Shown one piece after another: positions 42,371 to 49,200 of a stretch of DNA of 49,200 nucleotides. Where the stretch lies: positions 1-49,200 of the forward strand of contig JALOAH010000020.1 in assembly GCA_023228865.1 (NCBI GenBank), given 5' to 3'. The DNA comes from Porticoccaceae bacterium. Lineage in GTDB: Bacteria; Pseudomonadota; Gammaproteobacteria; Pseudomonadales; Porticoccaceae. Both the position numbers and the translations under genes were made by a program. Numbering within the stretch: the first letter of the stretch is position 1; each line of letters opens with the position of its first letter. The notes under the pieces were generated by a model. It searched no databases. It was not told where the DNA came from and saw only the letters and a list, made by a program, of their open reading frames with translations.

Positions 42371-43375
42371 ATGAAAATTGGCATCAACGGTTACGGCAGA
42401 ATTGGCAGAAATATTCTCAGGGCTATTTACGAAAAAGGCCTTGAAAATGAGTTTCAGGTGGTTGCCATCAACGATTTATCGGCGCCGCAAGTCAGCGCCC
42501 ATCTCACCCAGTACGACACCACCTTTGGCACCTTTGCCGCCGCTGTCAGCCACGACGACAGCAGCATCAGCGTCAACGGTCAGAGAATTGCCTTCAGCCA
42601 GCACAAGAATCCCGCCGATATTCCCTGGCAAGCCCTGGGTGTGGATATGGTTTTTGAATGCGCGGGCAAGTTCAAGCAACAGGAACAACTGAAAGGTCAT
42701 CTCGACGCCGGAGCACCCAAGGTGCTGGTGTCTCACCCGGTGGCGGATGCAGATCTGACCGTGGTTTACGGTGTCAACCACGAACAGCTAAAGCCTGAGC
42801 ACCGCATTGTTTCCAACGCCTCCTGCACCACCAACTGCCTGGCGCCCATGGCCAAAGCTCTCCATGAAGCCATCGGCATTGACAGTGGCTATATGACCAC
42901 CATCCACGCCTATACCAATGACCAGAACCTGATCGACAAGGCTCACAGCGATCTCTACCGCGCCAGATCCGCCACCATGTCGATGATTCCCACCAAAACC
43001 GGCGCTGCCGCTGCGGTGGGTAAAGTATTGCCTGAACTCAAAGGTAAAATTGATGGTCTCGCGGTGCGGGTGCCAACCATCAATGTGTCTCTGGTGGATT
43101 TTGTTTTTAACGCTGGCCGCGGAACCTCTGCGGAAGAAATCAATGGCATCATGGCAAGCGCCAGTGCTCAGTTTCCCGCGGAAGTGCTTGCCTGCAACAG
43201 CAAACCGCTGGTGTCCATCGACTTTAACCACAACCCCACGTCCTGTATTTTTGACGCCACCCAAACCAGGGTAAACGGCAACCTTGTTAAAGTAATGGCC
43301 TGGTACGATAACGAGTGGGGCTTTTCCAATCGCATGCTCGATATTGCCAGCCTGTGGTCTAATTCTGCTCGCTGA
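42371..43375 (+). CDS. gap: Type I glyceraldehyde-3-phosphate dehydrogenase
   Basis: Glycolytic/gluconeogenic dehydrogenase, 334 residues from the ATG at 42371 (MKIGINGYGRIGRNILRA). The NAD fold contains VVAINDLSAPQVSAHLTQYD. The catalytic cysteine sits in SNASCTTNCLAPMAKAL. The substrate-binding region reads MTTIHAYTNDQNLIDKAHSD, and AWYDNEWGFSNRMLDIA ends the protein. Erythrose-4-phosphate dehydrogenase is a close paralogue, but no pdx or pgk gene is adjacent. Cofactor preference cannot be settled by eye. Confidence 0.94.
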   Translation: MKIGINGYGRIGRNILRAIYEKGLENEFQVVAINDLSAPQVSAHLTQYDTTFGTFAAAVSHDDSSISVNGQRIAFSQHKNPADIPWQALGVDMVFECAGKFKQQEQLKGHLDAGAPKVLVSHPVADADLTVVYGVNHEQLKPEHRIVSNASCTTNCLAPMAKALHEAIGIDSGYMTTIHAYTNDQNLIDKAHSDLYRARSATMSMIPTKTGAAAAVGKVLPELKGKIDGLAVRVPTINVSLVDFVFNAGRGTSAEEINGIMASASAQFPAEVLACNSKPLVSIDFNHNPTSCIFDATQTRVNGNLVKVMAWYDNEWGFSNRMLDIASLWSNSAR

Positions 43376-43386
43376 ATCCAAGAACT

Positions 43387-43412
43387 GCGGTACCGCCCAC
43401 AGGCGGTGCCGC
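43387..43412. terminator. Hairpin between convergent gap and globin genes
   Basis: GCGGTACCGCC, loop CACA, GGCGGTGCCGC: an 11-bp stem with one G-U pair, placed between two convergent stop codons. It has no T tract, so it is a possible bidirectional stop or RNA-stabilising hairpin rather than a certain terminator. Confidence 0.45.
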
Positions 43413-43416
43413 CAGT

Positions 43417-43851
43417 CTATCCGCAACCGGTGGCAATGATATTGGCATCTTTTTTATGGGGGCTGGCATGCTCGCGATTTCTGACTGCGTCAGCTACCAT
43501 AAAAAGCGGCTCTCGAAGCAGCTCCTTTAGCTCGTCACTGGCATTAATTTTCTCCAGTGCCTTATGCATACAGGCCAACCACTGATCCCGCTCTTCGTAA
43601 CCAATGGCGTAGGGAGCGTGGGGTTCTGTCATGCAAATAGTGCCATATTTGTGCAAATAAACCGGCGGCCCACCCATCCATCCGGTCAAATAATCGGTTA
43701 GTTTGCCCCGCATCGGCGAGAGATCTGGAGCGTGCATTTTGCGCAGAGGCGCGAACTCGGGATCTTCATCCATAATGTCGTAAAACGCATTGACGAGGGC
43801 ACCTATGCCGTCAAGACCGAGAATTTCGTAAGGATTTTTTTCTTCCTGCAT
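43417..43851 (-). CDS. Group II truncated haemoglobin
   Basis: 144-residue 2-on-2 globin. Group II features are visible: YEILGLDGIGALVNAFYDIM with the B10 tyrosine, APDLSPMRGKLTDYLTGWMG, GGPPVYLHKYG, the proximal histidine in EPHAPYAIGYEERDQWLACM, and a conserved tryptophan (W in QWLACM). Such proteins bind O2 or NO. A role in handling nitric oxide from nitrate metabolism is possible but the gene is far from the nas cluster. The C-terminal 20 residues are a polar extension. Confidence 0.93.
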   Translation of the reverse strand: MQEEKNPYEILGLDGIGALVNAFYDIMDEDPEFAPLRKMHAPDLSPMRGKLTDYLTGWMGGPPVYLHKYGTICMTEPHAPYAIGYEERDQWLACMHKALEKINASDELKELLREPLFMVADAVRNREHASPHKKDANIIATGCG

Positions 43852-43884
43852 GGCAAGAACCCCCCAAATAAAGATTTACAGTAA

Positions 43885-43931
43885 AGCCCGAGATATGAAA
43901 ATAACCGCTTTTTAGCGGCTGTTTTCGGGCT
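43885..43931 (-). terminator. Nested hairpin after the STAS gene
   Basis: An inner stem CCGCT/AGCGG (43905-43918) is followed on the minus strand by TTATTTTC. An outer stem AGCCCGA/TCGGGCT (43931-43925 with 43891-43885) encloses it. It begins at the STAS stop codon and lies just before the globin gene, so it probably separates the two. Confidence 0.55.
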
Positions 43932-44415
43932 AGTCAAGACACTCCAGACTAGTGATCAAGTCAAAAAACTCCGCTGTCAAACTGGGATTGAGCTTGACCA
44001 GCAATTGATGCGCCTCCAGCACCTGCTGGCGGACGCTGGCTTCATCCAGGGGGTTGGGGACCACCTCTACGGGCGACAACTCGAGCTTTTCGGGCAGGCC
44101 AAGAATGTCGAACAAGCCGTCGATATCCATGGCTTCAAAAACGCGAAGAATATCCTTACTGACACAGAGGAGTCGGGTTCTGATGCCAAACTGTTCCTGC
44201 GTATAAATGGCAAGCTTGGCAAGCAAACCCAGAGTTGTGCTGTCTATGCACTCAGCGTCGAGCAAATCCACATAGACTTCCAGGGCGTCGCCACAGGTGA
44301 AAATTTTGTGAATATAGTCGGATATGGAGGCACAGAGGGTAACCCTGACATCACCACTGAGCTTGAGAAGATAGATGCCGTGTTTTTCGGCAACCAGTAT
44401 TTTTCCCTCAGTCAC
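43930..44415 (-). CDS. STAS-domain protein (anti-sigma factor antagonist type)
   Basis: 161 residues beginning at a GTG at 44415 that overlaps the upstream stop (GTGA). A longer TTG-initiated form is possible. The STAS domain covers about residues 8-105, with the phosphorylatable serine motif CIDSTTLGLLAKLA (S59). A second, helical part of about 50 residues (LDEASVRQQVLEAHQLLVKL) extends the usual 100-residue length. It is coupled to a PP2C phosphatase that would dephosphorylate it. The kinase/anti-sigma partner is not here. Confidence 0.92.
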   Translation of the reverse strand: MTEGKILVAEKHGIYLLKLSGDVRVTLCASISDYIHKIFTCGDALEVYVDLLDAECIDSTTLGLLAKLAIYTQEQFGIRTRLLCVSKDILRVFEAMDIDGLFDILGLPEKLELSPVEVVPNPLDEASVRQQVLEAHQLLVKLNPSLTAEFFDLITSLECLD

Positions 44416-45599
44416 GGCGCGCTCTCTCGGCAAATAGTCATAATCGAAACATCATCCGCCGCTTCGCGGATTTTGTCCAACCCCAGCGCGCGGCAAATGC
44501 CGGCATGGTTGGGCTCTGCCGCAGCCAGGGTGTCCAGCAAGTACTGTTCCTGGGCGGTCAAACCCTTGGCGGGCAGGGTTTCCAAAAGGCCGTCGGATAC
44601 CATCACCAGCTGGAATTGTTTGGGCAGGGCGATCTCCTCAACAACCCAGGTGACGTCTTCAAACAGGCCAATAATTTTGCCTTTGCCGGGCAGGTATCTG
44701 GCATCGTGCTCGGTGACAAACACAGGCATAGGCATCTGTGCGGCAACAGAGTAGCGCAGCAGATTGTTTTGGGTATCGATGGAGCCAGCAAACATGGTGA
44801 GTTGTTTTTCCAGCCCCGTGGCCAACAACTGGCGGTTTACGTGTTCAACAAAACCTTCAGGAGCTTTTGCCAGGGCTTTAACATCATGGTCGCGAAGGTG
44901 TTTGCGAATAATCCGCTTGAGAATAAAACGCAACAGAATGGTTACAAACGCCGAAGATGCGCCATGGCCGGAAACATCGGCAATATAAAACAGGATGTAG
45001 CGGTCAAACACCAGATTGTAGGCAACAAAATCTCCGGACAGATACAGGGAGGGAATGATTTTGAATGACACCGTATAGCCGTTGTGAACCAAGGGCTCAT
45101 TGGGCAGCAGATTTTTCTGCACCTGCCTTCCGGCTATTTGATCCATTTTAAGAATGTTGAGGCTCTCCCTGAGCTCCTTGTTGGCTTTTTCAAGCTCCTT
45201 TCCATAGGCCTGGTTTTCTTTGTGGAGATTGCGGTGCTGGGCGACGCGCTCAACAGTGTCGGTCAATTCCTGTTCCGTATACGGTGCCAACAGCACATCG
45301 CAGACACCGCGGCGAACCAGATCAACAATATCCGCAGGCTTGGGGTTGTGGAGTACCGGGAGAACCGCTGCCGCATCTGATTCCTTGCAATCCCGCAGCA
45401 CGTCATTGACAGCCTCAATATTGCCGCCCTCGGAAAATACGAGGATAACCTGATATTTACGACAGAAATTTTTTTCAAATTTTTGCGATGCGGGGGCGCG
45501 ATCCACGCGCCAGTTGTGGCTGGACAGCCAGTCACAGCAGGAAGAGGTCAGGTCTTGAGTAGAACCCAAAAGCAACAAGCTTTTAACTTTCTGTTTCAC
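44412..45599 (-). CDS. RsbU-like PP2C phosphatase with degenerate receiver domain
   Basis: 395 residues. Residues 1-about 130 resemble a response-regulator receiver (LLLLGSTQDLTSSCCDWLSS), but the phospho-accepting Asp position reads VILVFSEGGNIEA with no Asp, while VCDVLLAPYTEQEL keeps the later part. A coiled-coil linker follows (ENQAYGKELEKANKELRESL). The SpoIIE-type PP2C domain spans about 170-390: IPSLYLSGDF, FYIADVSGHGASSAFVTILL, VMVSDGLLETL and EAADDVSIMTI, with the metal-binding aspartates present. It probably controls phosphorylation of the adjoining STAS protein in a partner-switching circuit. Confidence 0.92.
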   Translation of the reverse strand: MKQKVKSLLLLGSTQDLTSSCCDWLSSHNWRVDRAPASQKFEKNFCRKYQVILVFSEGGNIEAVNDVLRDCKESDAAAVLPVLHNPKPADIVDLVRRGVCDVLLAPYTEQELTDTVERVAQHRNLHKENQAYGKELEKANKELRESLNILKMDQIAGRQVQKNLLPNEPLVHNGYTVSFKIIPSLYLSGDFVAYNLVFDRYILFYIADVSGHGASSAFVTILLRFILKRIIRKHLRDHDVKALAKAPEGFVEHVNRQLLATGLEKQLTMFAGSIDTQNNLLRYSVAAQMPMPVFVTEHDARYLPGKGKIIGLFEDVTWVVEEIALPKQFQLVMVSDGLLETLPAKGLTAQEQYLLDTLAAAEPNHAGICRALGLDKIREAADDVSIMTICRESAP

Positions 45600-45637
45600 T
45601 CACTAACCTCAAGGGTTGGAACATGTCAGCACTTGAA

Positions 45638-46381
45638 TCAATATTCAAAATAATCGTCTGAATCATCCTGATCTTGATAGTCGTCACCGAAGGCATCTTC
45701 AAGCGCGCCATCGCTGACAAGATAGTCGCGGCGCTGCAAATATACGTCTCTGATGAACGTATATTTGTCGCCACTGATCAATTTTTCGGTATCGAGCAAT
45801 GCCGCCCGGGTCGACACCACCTGAACACCATAGATGGTGTTTCTGGTGGGAACATGGTCAACCGTATTGATCGGATTGGCATAGCCATCCACTAAACGGG
45901 CAGGAGCATCGCGCAAACTACTGGGACCGAACAGGGGCAGAACCAGATAGGAGCCGGAGCCAACGCCCCAGGCGCCGAGAGTCTGGCCAAAATCCTCATC
46001 GTCATATTGCTTAAGGCCAAAATCATCTGCGACATCAAAAATACCGCCAAGCCCGATGGTGGTGTTGACCAGAAAGCGACCACTGTCGTTTGCCGCCTGG
46101 GACATCTTTCCCTGAAGCAAGCTGTTGGCAACATTGAGGATTTCCCCGAGATTGCTGAATACACGCCCTACGCCGCGCTCTATGGGATCGGGAGTAACGA
46201 AGCGGTAACCCTGTGCGATGGGCTTGAGAACAAATCTGTCGGCCTGCTCATTAAAAGCAAAAACAGCCCGATTGAATCCTTCCAGAGGATCGTTGTCTGA
46301 CTTTTCCGCAACGGCGGGCGCACAGACAATGCCCAGGGCGATGGGAAGAAAGCTTAAACAGCGATGTACGCGTCCAAACAT
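45638..46381 (-). CDS. mlaA: MlaA (VacJ) family outer-membrane lipid-trafficking protein
   Basis: Outer-membrane component of retrograde phospholipid transport, 247 residues from the ATG at 46381, with GGAATAGG upstream. The signal peptide is RCLSFLPIALGIVCAPAVA. The cysteine in GIVC is not in a proper lipobox, so signal peptidase I cleavage after AVA is more likely than lipidation. Family motifs are DPLEGFNRAVFAFNEQADRF, NLGEILNVANSLLQGK, TTIGLGGIFDVADDFGL, DFGQTLGAWGVGSGSYLVLP and LFGPSSLRD. The tail is extremely acidic (DDYQDQDDSDDYFEY). Confidence 0.94.
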   Translation of the reverse strand: MFGRVHRCLSFLPIALGIVCAPAVAEKSDNDPLEGFNRAVFAFNEQADRFVLKPIAQGYRFVTPDPIERGVGRVFSNLGEILNVANSLLQGKMSQAANDSGRFLVNTTIGLGGIFDVADDFGLKQYDDEDFGQTLGAWGVGSGSYLVLPLFGPSSLRDAPARLVDGYANPINTVDHVPTRNTIYGVQVVSTRAALLDTEKLISGDKYTFIRDVYLQRRDYLVSDGALEDAFGDDYQDQDDSDDYFEY

Positions 46382-46603
46382 GCCTATTCCAGTCCAGTTA
46401 CTTTTGTCAGCGATCATTGTAGCCAACTCTGGCGATCCTGGGTACAGGATTACAGCCATTGAGCCGCGAAAAGGCCGGAAAGCTTACACCATAGCGGGCA
46501 AGAACAAAAACAAAACAGACGCAATGGCACAATCTCCATGACCCAGCCGCAACCACGGGGCAATCTCCCCGCCCCCACAGATTGCGGTTTTGTCGCCAGG
46601 TTG

Positions 46604-47359
46604 CTATTGCCGCCGCACCAGCACATCGAGCGCCACCAGTTGGGCGAGCATGTCGGCGCCATAGGCGAGAAAGGCCACCGTATCGTCAAAACCCAGCTCC
46701 ACACTCAGATCAAGGAGCAAATCATGGCCGCAATTCTTTTTATTATCAATATATTGAAGCAGTGTTATAACAACGCCATTAACTTCGAGAAAGCGTACCT
46801 GATCCTGCCGGTTGCGATAAACAATCAGAAAAACACCGCCGGAGATCGGAGCATCGGGCTGATTGCTTTTAGAAATTCTATGAACCGGGTAGCTGTAGCT
46901 GAGGCGCCACACCAGAGGGGAAACGCGGTAAAACATCTTCAGGGGATCGCTTTCAGTGCCCTGGTTTTCAGGAATCTGGTCATTGGCAATATCCAGCGCC
47001 AGTTCAACCCACTCATAGTGGCACAACTCCGCCATAAAGGGCGGCTCCCAGGGGGCGGCGCTTCTGACCTCCTGAAGGTAGCAAAGAAACTCCTTGCCGA
47101 TATCGAGAAAATAGGGTGACCCACAGCGGTAATCGCGAATAAAGTCACGGATGAGTTGGTGCCACTGGTTATCTTCAAGAATACTGCGCAATACCGGAAA
47201 GCCGCTGGCAATAAAGCTCTCGATATTCTTGTAGACAAGATCTCGGTAAATGGCCATGCGCCGGTCTTCAACCCCCTGGGGCGAAGGCCTGTTCTGTGGG
47301 TCGCGGACATGGGCGGCGAAATCTAGCTGGGTGCGAATAAACCTGGCCTGCGCCATCAT
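46604..47359 (-). CDS. hvfC: HvfC/BufC-type partner protein of an MNIO enzyme
   Basis: 251 residues. The N-terminal family domain (formerly DUF2063) is visible: [51 protein letters not shown] and [17 protein letters not shown]. The second half is the helical/beta domain typical of HvfC. In characterised systems this protein presents the precursor peptide to the MNIO enzyme. The start overlaps the hvfB stop (ATGA), so the two proteins are probably made in balance. Confidence 0.9.
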   Translation of the reverse strand: MMAQARFIRTQLDFAAHVRDPQNRPSPQGVEDRRMAIYRDLVYKNIESFIASGFPVLRSILEDNQWHQLIRDFIRDYRCGSPYFLDIGKEFLCYLQEVRSAAPWEPPFMAELCHYEWVELALDIANDQIPENQGTESDPLKMFYRVSPLVWRLSYSYPVHRISKSNQPDAPISGGVFLIVYRNRQDQVRFLEVNGVVITLLQYIDNKKNCGHDLLLDLSVELGFDDTVAFLAYGADMLAQLVALDVLVRRQ

Positions 47360-48228
47360 GCAGGCGCCTCATCGCCGGTTTTTAACTGGCGAGCGGCCTC
47401 TCGCCCCTGGCCAAGCCGTTGATGGCCGCGAATTTGCTCAATTTCCACCATAAGCTGCGCCATGGGCGGAATATTGAAATCCCGCTCCAGCAGTGTCGGT
47501 ATAACTCCAAACTCCGCGTAGGCCGCCGCCAGCAGCTGCCACACGGGATCAATCACATCGGCGCCATGGGTATCGATACGCAAATCCTCAGCCTCCTCAT
47601 AATGGCCGGCAATATGGATATAAGCGATTCGCTCTGCGGGCAGGGAGTGAAGAAAATCCAGGGGGTCGTAATGGTGATTAATACTGTTGACGTAAATATT
47701 ATTGACGTCGAGAAGCAGCTTGCAGTCCGCCACCACCAAAACTGCATTGATAAAGTCGATTTCCGCCATCTCCTGGCCTGGGGCGGCGTAGTAGGAGACA
47801 TTTTCAATGGCAATGGCCTCGCCGAGAAAATCCTGGACTCTGCGAATGCGCTCGGCAGTATGATTGACCGCTTCTTCTGTAAACGGAATTGGCATCAAAT
47901 CGTATAAATGACCATCGTCGCTGCAATAGCTCAGATGCTCGGTATAACAGCGGATATGATGCTCTTTCATAAACCCTTTAATTGCCGCAACTAGCTCCAT
48001 ATCCAGGGCTGCGGGCGACCCCAGCGACAGGGACAGGCCATGCAACACAAAAGGGTAGCGTTCGGTGAATGCACGCAGCTGGCGACCGTAGCGCCCCCCT
48101 ACGCCAATCCAGTTTTCGGGAGCGATTTCCATAAAATCGACCTGGCCGGGAACCAGCCCGGCCAGGTCGTTGAGCATTGAACGGCGCAGGCCGAGACCGG
48201 CGCCAGTGACGGGATACCTAAGCGACAT
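47356..48228 (-). CDS. hvfB: Multinuclear non-haem iron oxidase HvfB (DUF692/MNIO family)
   Basis: 290 residues from the ATG at 48228. An upstream GTG would lie inside hvfA. TIM-barrel enzyme with likely metal ligands in place: H63 ([11 protein letters not shown]), E97-H98 (TEHLSY), E142-N143 (IENVSYY), D174 (LLDVNNIYV), H185-H186 (INHHYDP), H205 and H209 (YIHIAGHY), H221 (DTHGAD) and E248 (LLERD). MNIO enzymes oxidise precursor cysteines, in HvfA-type peptides to oxazolone/thioamide groups that bind copper. It directly follows hvfA and overlaps hvfC. Confidence 0.95.
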   Translation of the reverse strand: MSLRYPVTGAGLGLRRSMLNDLAGLVPGQVDFMEIAPENWIGVGGRYGRQLRAFTERYPFVLHGLSLSLGSPAALDMELVAAIKGFMKEHHIRCYTEHLSYCSDDGHLYDLMPIPFTEEAVNHTAERIRRVQDFLGEAIAIENVSYYAAPGQEMAEIDFINAVLVVADCKLLLDVNNIYVNSINHHYDPLDFLHSLPAERIAYIHIAGHYEEAEDLRIDTHGADVIDPVWQLLAAAYAEFGVIPTLLERDFNIPPMAQLMVEIEQIRGHQRLGQGREAARQLKTGDEAPA

Positions 48229-48242
48229 CAGGGGTTGCAGAC

Positions 48243-48563
48243 TTAGTCTTTGCCACCGCACTTGCCTTCGCTGTCAGCCTTGGATTCACCGCACTTGCCT
48301 TCGCCATCAGCTTTGGATTCGCCACATTTACCCTCGCCATCAGCTTTGGACTCACCGCACTTGCCCTCGCCTTCTGCCTTGGACTCGCCGCATTTGCCTT
48401 CACCGCACTTACCTTCATGGGCATCAGCCACCTTGTAACCACTGCTCAGTTCGGTGAGTTGAAAAGGATTTTCCCCAGCGGAAACCAGGGGGGACAGCGC
48501 AGCAGAGGCCAAAAAAGCGGCGCCAACGGCCGCTGCCAGTGTTTTTGAATTGTTCTTAGCCAT
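48243..48563 (-). CDS. hvfA: HvfA-type RiPP precursor with six EGKCG motifs
   Basis: 106-residue precursor of a ribosomally made, post-translationally modified peptide. A Sec signal peptide ([21 protein letters not shown]) is followed by a leader-like segment ([20 protein letters not shown]). Then come six EGKCG motifs, all cysteines of the protein core: one at the end of the leader, one adjacent to it, and four spaced 11 residues apart by ESKADG-type linkers. Known HvfA peptides carry fewer or similar EGKCG units whose cysteines are modified by HvfB-HvfC and bind copper. GGAG eight bases before the ATG is the ribosome-binding site. First gene of hvfABC. Confidence 0.93.
   Translation of the reverse strand: MAKNNSKTLAAAVGAAFLASAALSPLVSAGENPFQLTELSSGYKVADAHEGKCGEGKCGESKAEGEGKCGESKADGEGKCGESKADGEGKCGESKADSEGKCGGKD
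48250..48420 (-). repeat. Tandem 33-base coding repeats in hvfA
   Basis: About four imperfect tandem units of 33 bases encode the [11 protein letters not shown] period. Units differ mainly at third codon positions and in one Ser for Gly, so copy number could change by slippage or recombination while the frame is kept. Confidence 0.8.
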
Positions 48564-48586
48564 GTTAATTCTCCATAAAGTTAACG

Positions 48587-48615
48587 ATGATTGAGGGGTA
48601 ATCTAACACTGTAAA
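48587..48615 (-). promoter_or_regulatory. Candidate promoter of hvfABC
   Basis: On the minus strand TTTACA at 48615-48610 and AATCAT at 48592-48587, 17 bases apart, about 25 bases before the hvfA ATG. Five of six and four of six consensus matches. Homologous systems are often under metal- or ECF-sigma-dependent control, which this reading does not exclude. Confidence 0.35.
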
Positions 48616-48781
48616 ACTAAAAGCCCAGTCCAGAATCGCGGTTACCCTTGAAAAATTATTGTTTTCAGGGGCTGCCTGATAATGAAAAAGGCTATGATTA
48701 CGACAGGCACAAAAAATATTAGTTCACAAAAATCGCTTCTCAAACACTGGCTCCTGCAATCAGACAACGGTGCTCAACAAG

Positions 48782-49200
48782 CTAACTCCCGGCAATTTTG
48801 CCTTTAAGCTCGAGAATAAAGGCCGTCAGGCGTTTCGCCGATACCGCCTGAACGGTTTTCAATACCTGGGCAAAGGTGGAGACTCGATACTCCTCCAGTA
48901 GATAACGAAATTTTTCGAGATCCTGGCGATACTTTTTCGCAACCCCGCCGGGCAGGGCGGAAAGCTGTCGCCAACTTTCTATATATTCAGCCATTTCTCT
49001 GCAGAAAGCCTCATCTTTTCCCTCTTGTGCCGGTAATTTTTCAAGGCGCAGCGCCAGGGCTTTGCAGTACCTTGGGTACTGCTGCAGCCAAAAGGCGTCG
49101 GTTTCAAAAAGAAATCCTGGCCGCAACAAATAGGCCAGCTGTTGCTTGGCATCAGCAATTGACGACCGGTAGCGGTTTTTATAGTGCGCCTGCCAACGCT
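48782..49200 (-). CDS. hrpA: C-terminal part of ATP-dependent RNA helicase HrpA (5' end beyond window)
   Basis: The frame is open from the right edge to a stop at 48782, giving the last 139 residues or so. The sequence follows the HrpA C-terminal (DUF3418) domain: YLLRPGFLFETDAFWLQQYP, RYCKALALRLEKL, KDEAFCREMAEYIESW and LLEEYRVSTFAQVLKTVQAV, then SAKRL. The helicase motor lies outside the window. The first ATG-like codons inside the window are internal. Confidence 0.88.
   Translation of the reverse strand, partial: RWQAHYKNRYRSSIADAKQQLAYLLRPGFLFETDAFWLQQYPRYCKALALRLEKLPAQEGKDEAFCREMAEYIESWRQLSALPGGVAKKYRQDLEKFRYLLEEYRVSTFAQVLKTVQAVSAKRLTAFILELKGKIAGS

Noticed and set aside
48250..48420. 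CRISPR-like spaced repeats
   Set aside because: The period is exactly 33 bases, in frame, and encodes the [11 protein letters not shown] units of hvfA. There are no unique spacers.

Overview
The window is chromosomal DNA of a Gram-negative gammaproteobacterium. The evidence is a complete type II secretion (gsp) operon, an MlaA-type outer-membrane lipid protein, a Pseudomonas-like nitrate assimilation cluster and REP-like palindromes. Gene content and style would suit the Cellvibrionales or a relative of Pseudomonas. That placement is inference, since no rRNA or other phylogenetic marker gene is present.

Layout. (1) 1-5256, minus: a giant exported SpvB/FG-GAP/YD-repeat (Rhs-type) protein whose C-terminal tip lies beyond the left edge. 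(2) 5443-15965, plus: a small exported Cys-containing protein, then gspC-D-E-F-G-H-I-J-K-L-M with overlapping starts and stops. (3) 15997-17076, minus: a membrane diguanylate cyclase. (4) 17224-34636, minus: a 17-kb nitrate assimilation and molybdenum-cofactor region. In transcription order it holds nrtABC (ABC nitrate uptake), nirB-nirD, nasC-type nitrate reductase, cobA (siroheme), nasA (MFS nitrate uptake), a PP2C-kinase fusion, then moaC, moaD, a GFA-domain gene, moaE, mobA and moeB. (5) 35184-40149: trpS, a voltage-gated-type K+ channel, alr (plus), and a short minus-strand group of a queuosine-precursor transporter, a frameshifted macrodomain gene and a NADAR-family gene. (6) 40623-43375, plus: ferredoxin reductase, [2Fe-2S] ferredoxin, GAPDH. 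(7) 43417-46381, minus: group II truncated haemoglobin, a STAS protein with its PP2C (RsbU-like) partner, mlaA. (8) 46604-48563, minus: hvfA-hvfB-hvfC, a multinuclear-iron-oxidase RiPP system of the copper-binding type whose precursor has six EGKCG motifs. (9) 48782 to the right edge: the C-terminus of the RNA helicase HrpA.

How the parts work together. Nitrate enters by NrtABC or NasA and is reduced by the molybdenum reductase and then by the siroheme enzyme NirBD. CobA supplies the siroheme precursor and the moa/mob/moe genes supply cofactor. The nrtA and nirB leaders each carry a strong intrinsic terminator preceded by the identical 14-mer GGGTGATGTTGCCC, which can pair with itself and occupies the 5' arm of the terminator. 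This is the architecture of NasT/ANTAR-type antitermination. A sigma-54 promoter places the nrtA transcript start at the foot of a 16-bp hairpin.

The points most worth a second look are the paired attenuator leaders, the HvfABC system, the macrodomain-NADAR pair with a frameshift, two composite REP/terminal-inverted-repeat elements, and the signal-peptide-bearing Rhs protein beside the type II secretion operon.
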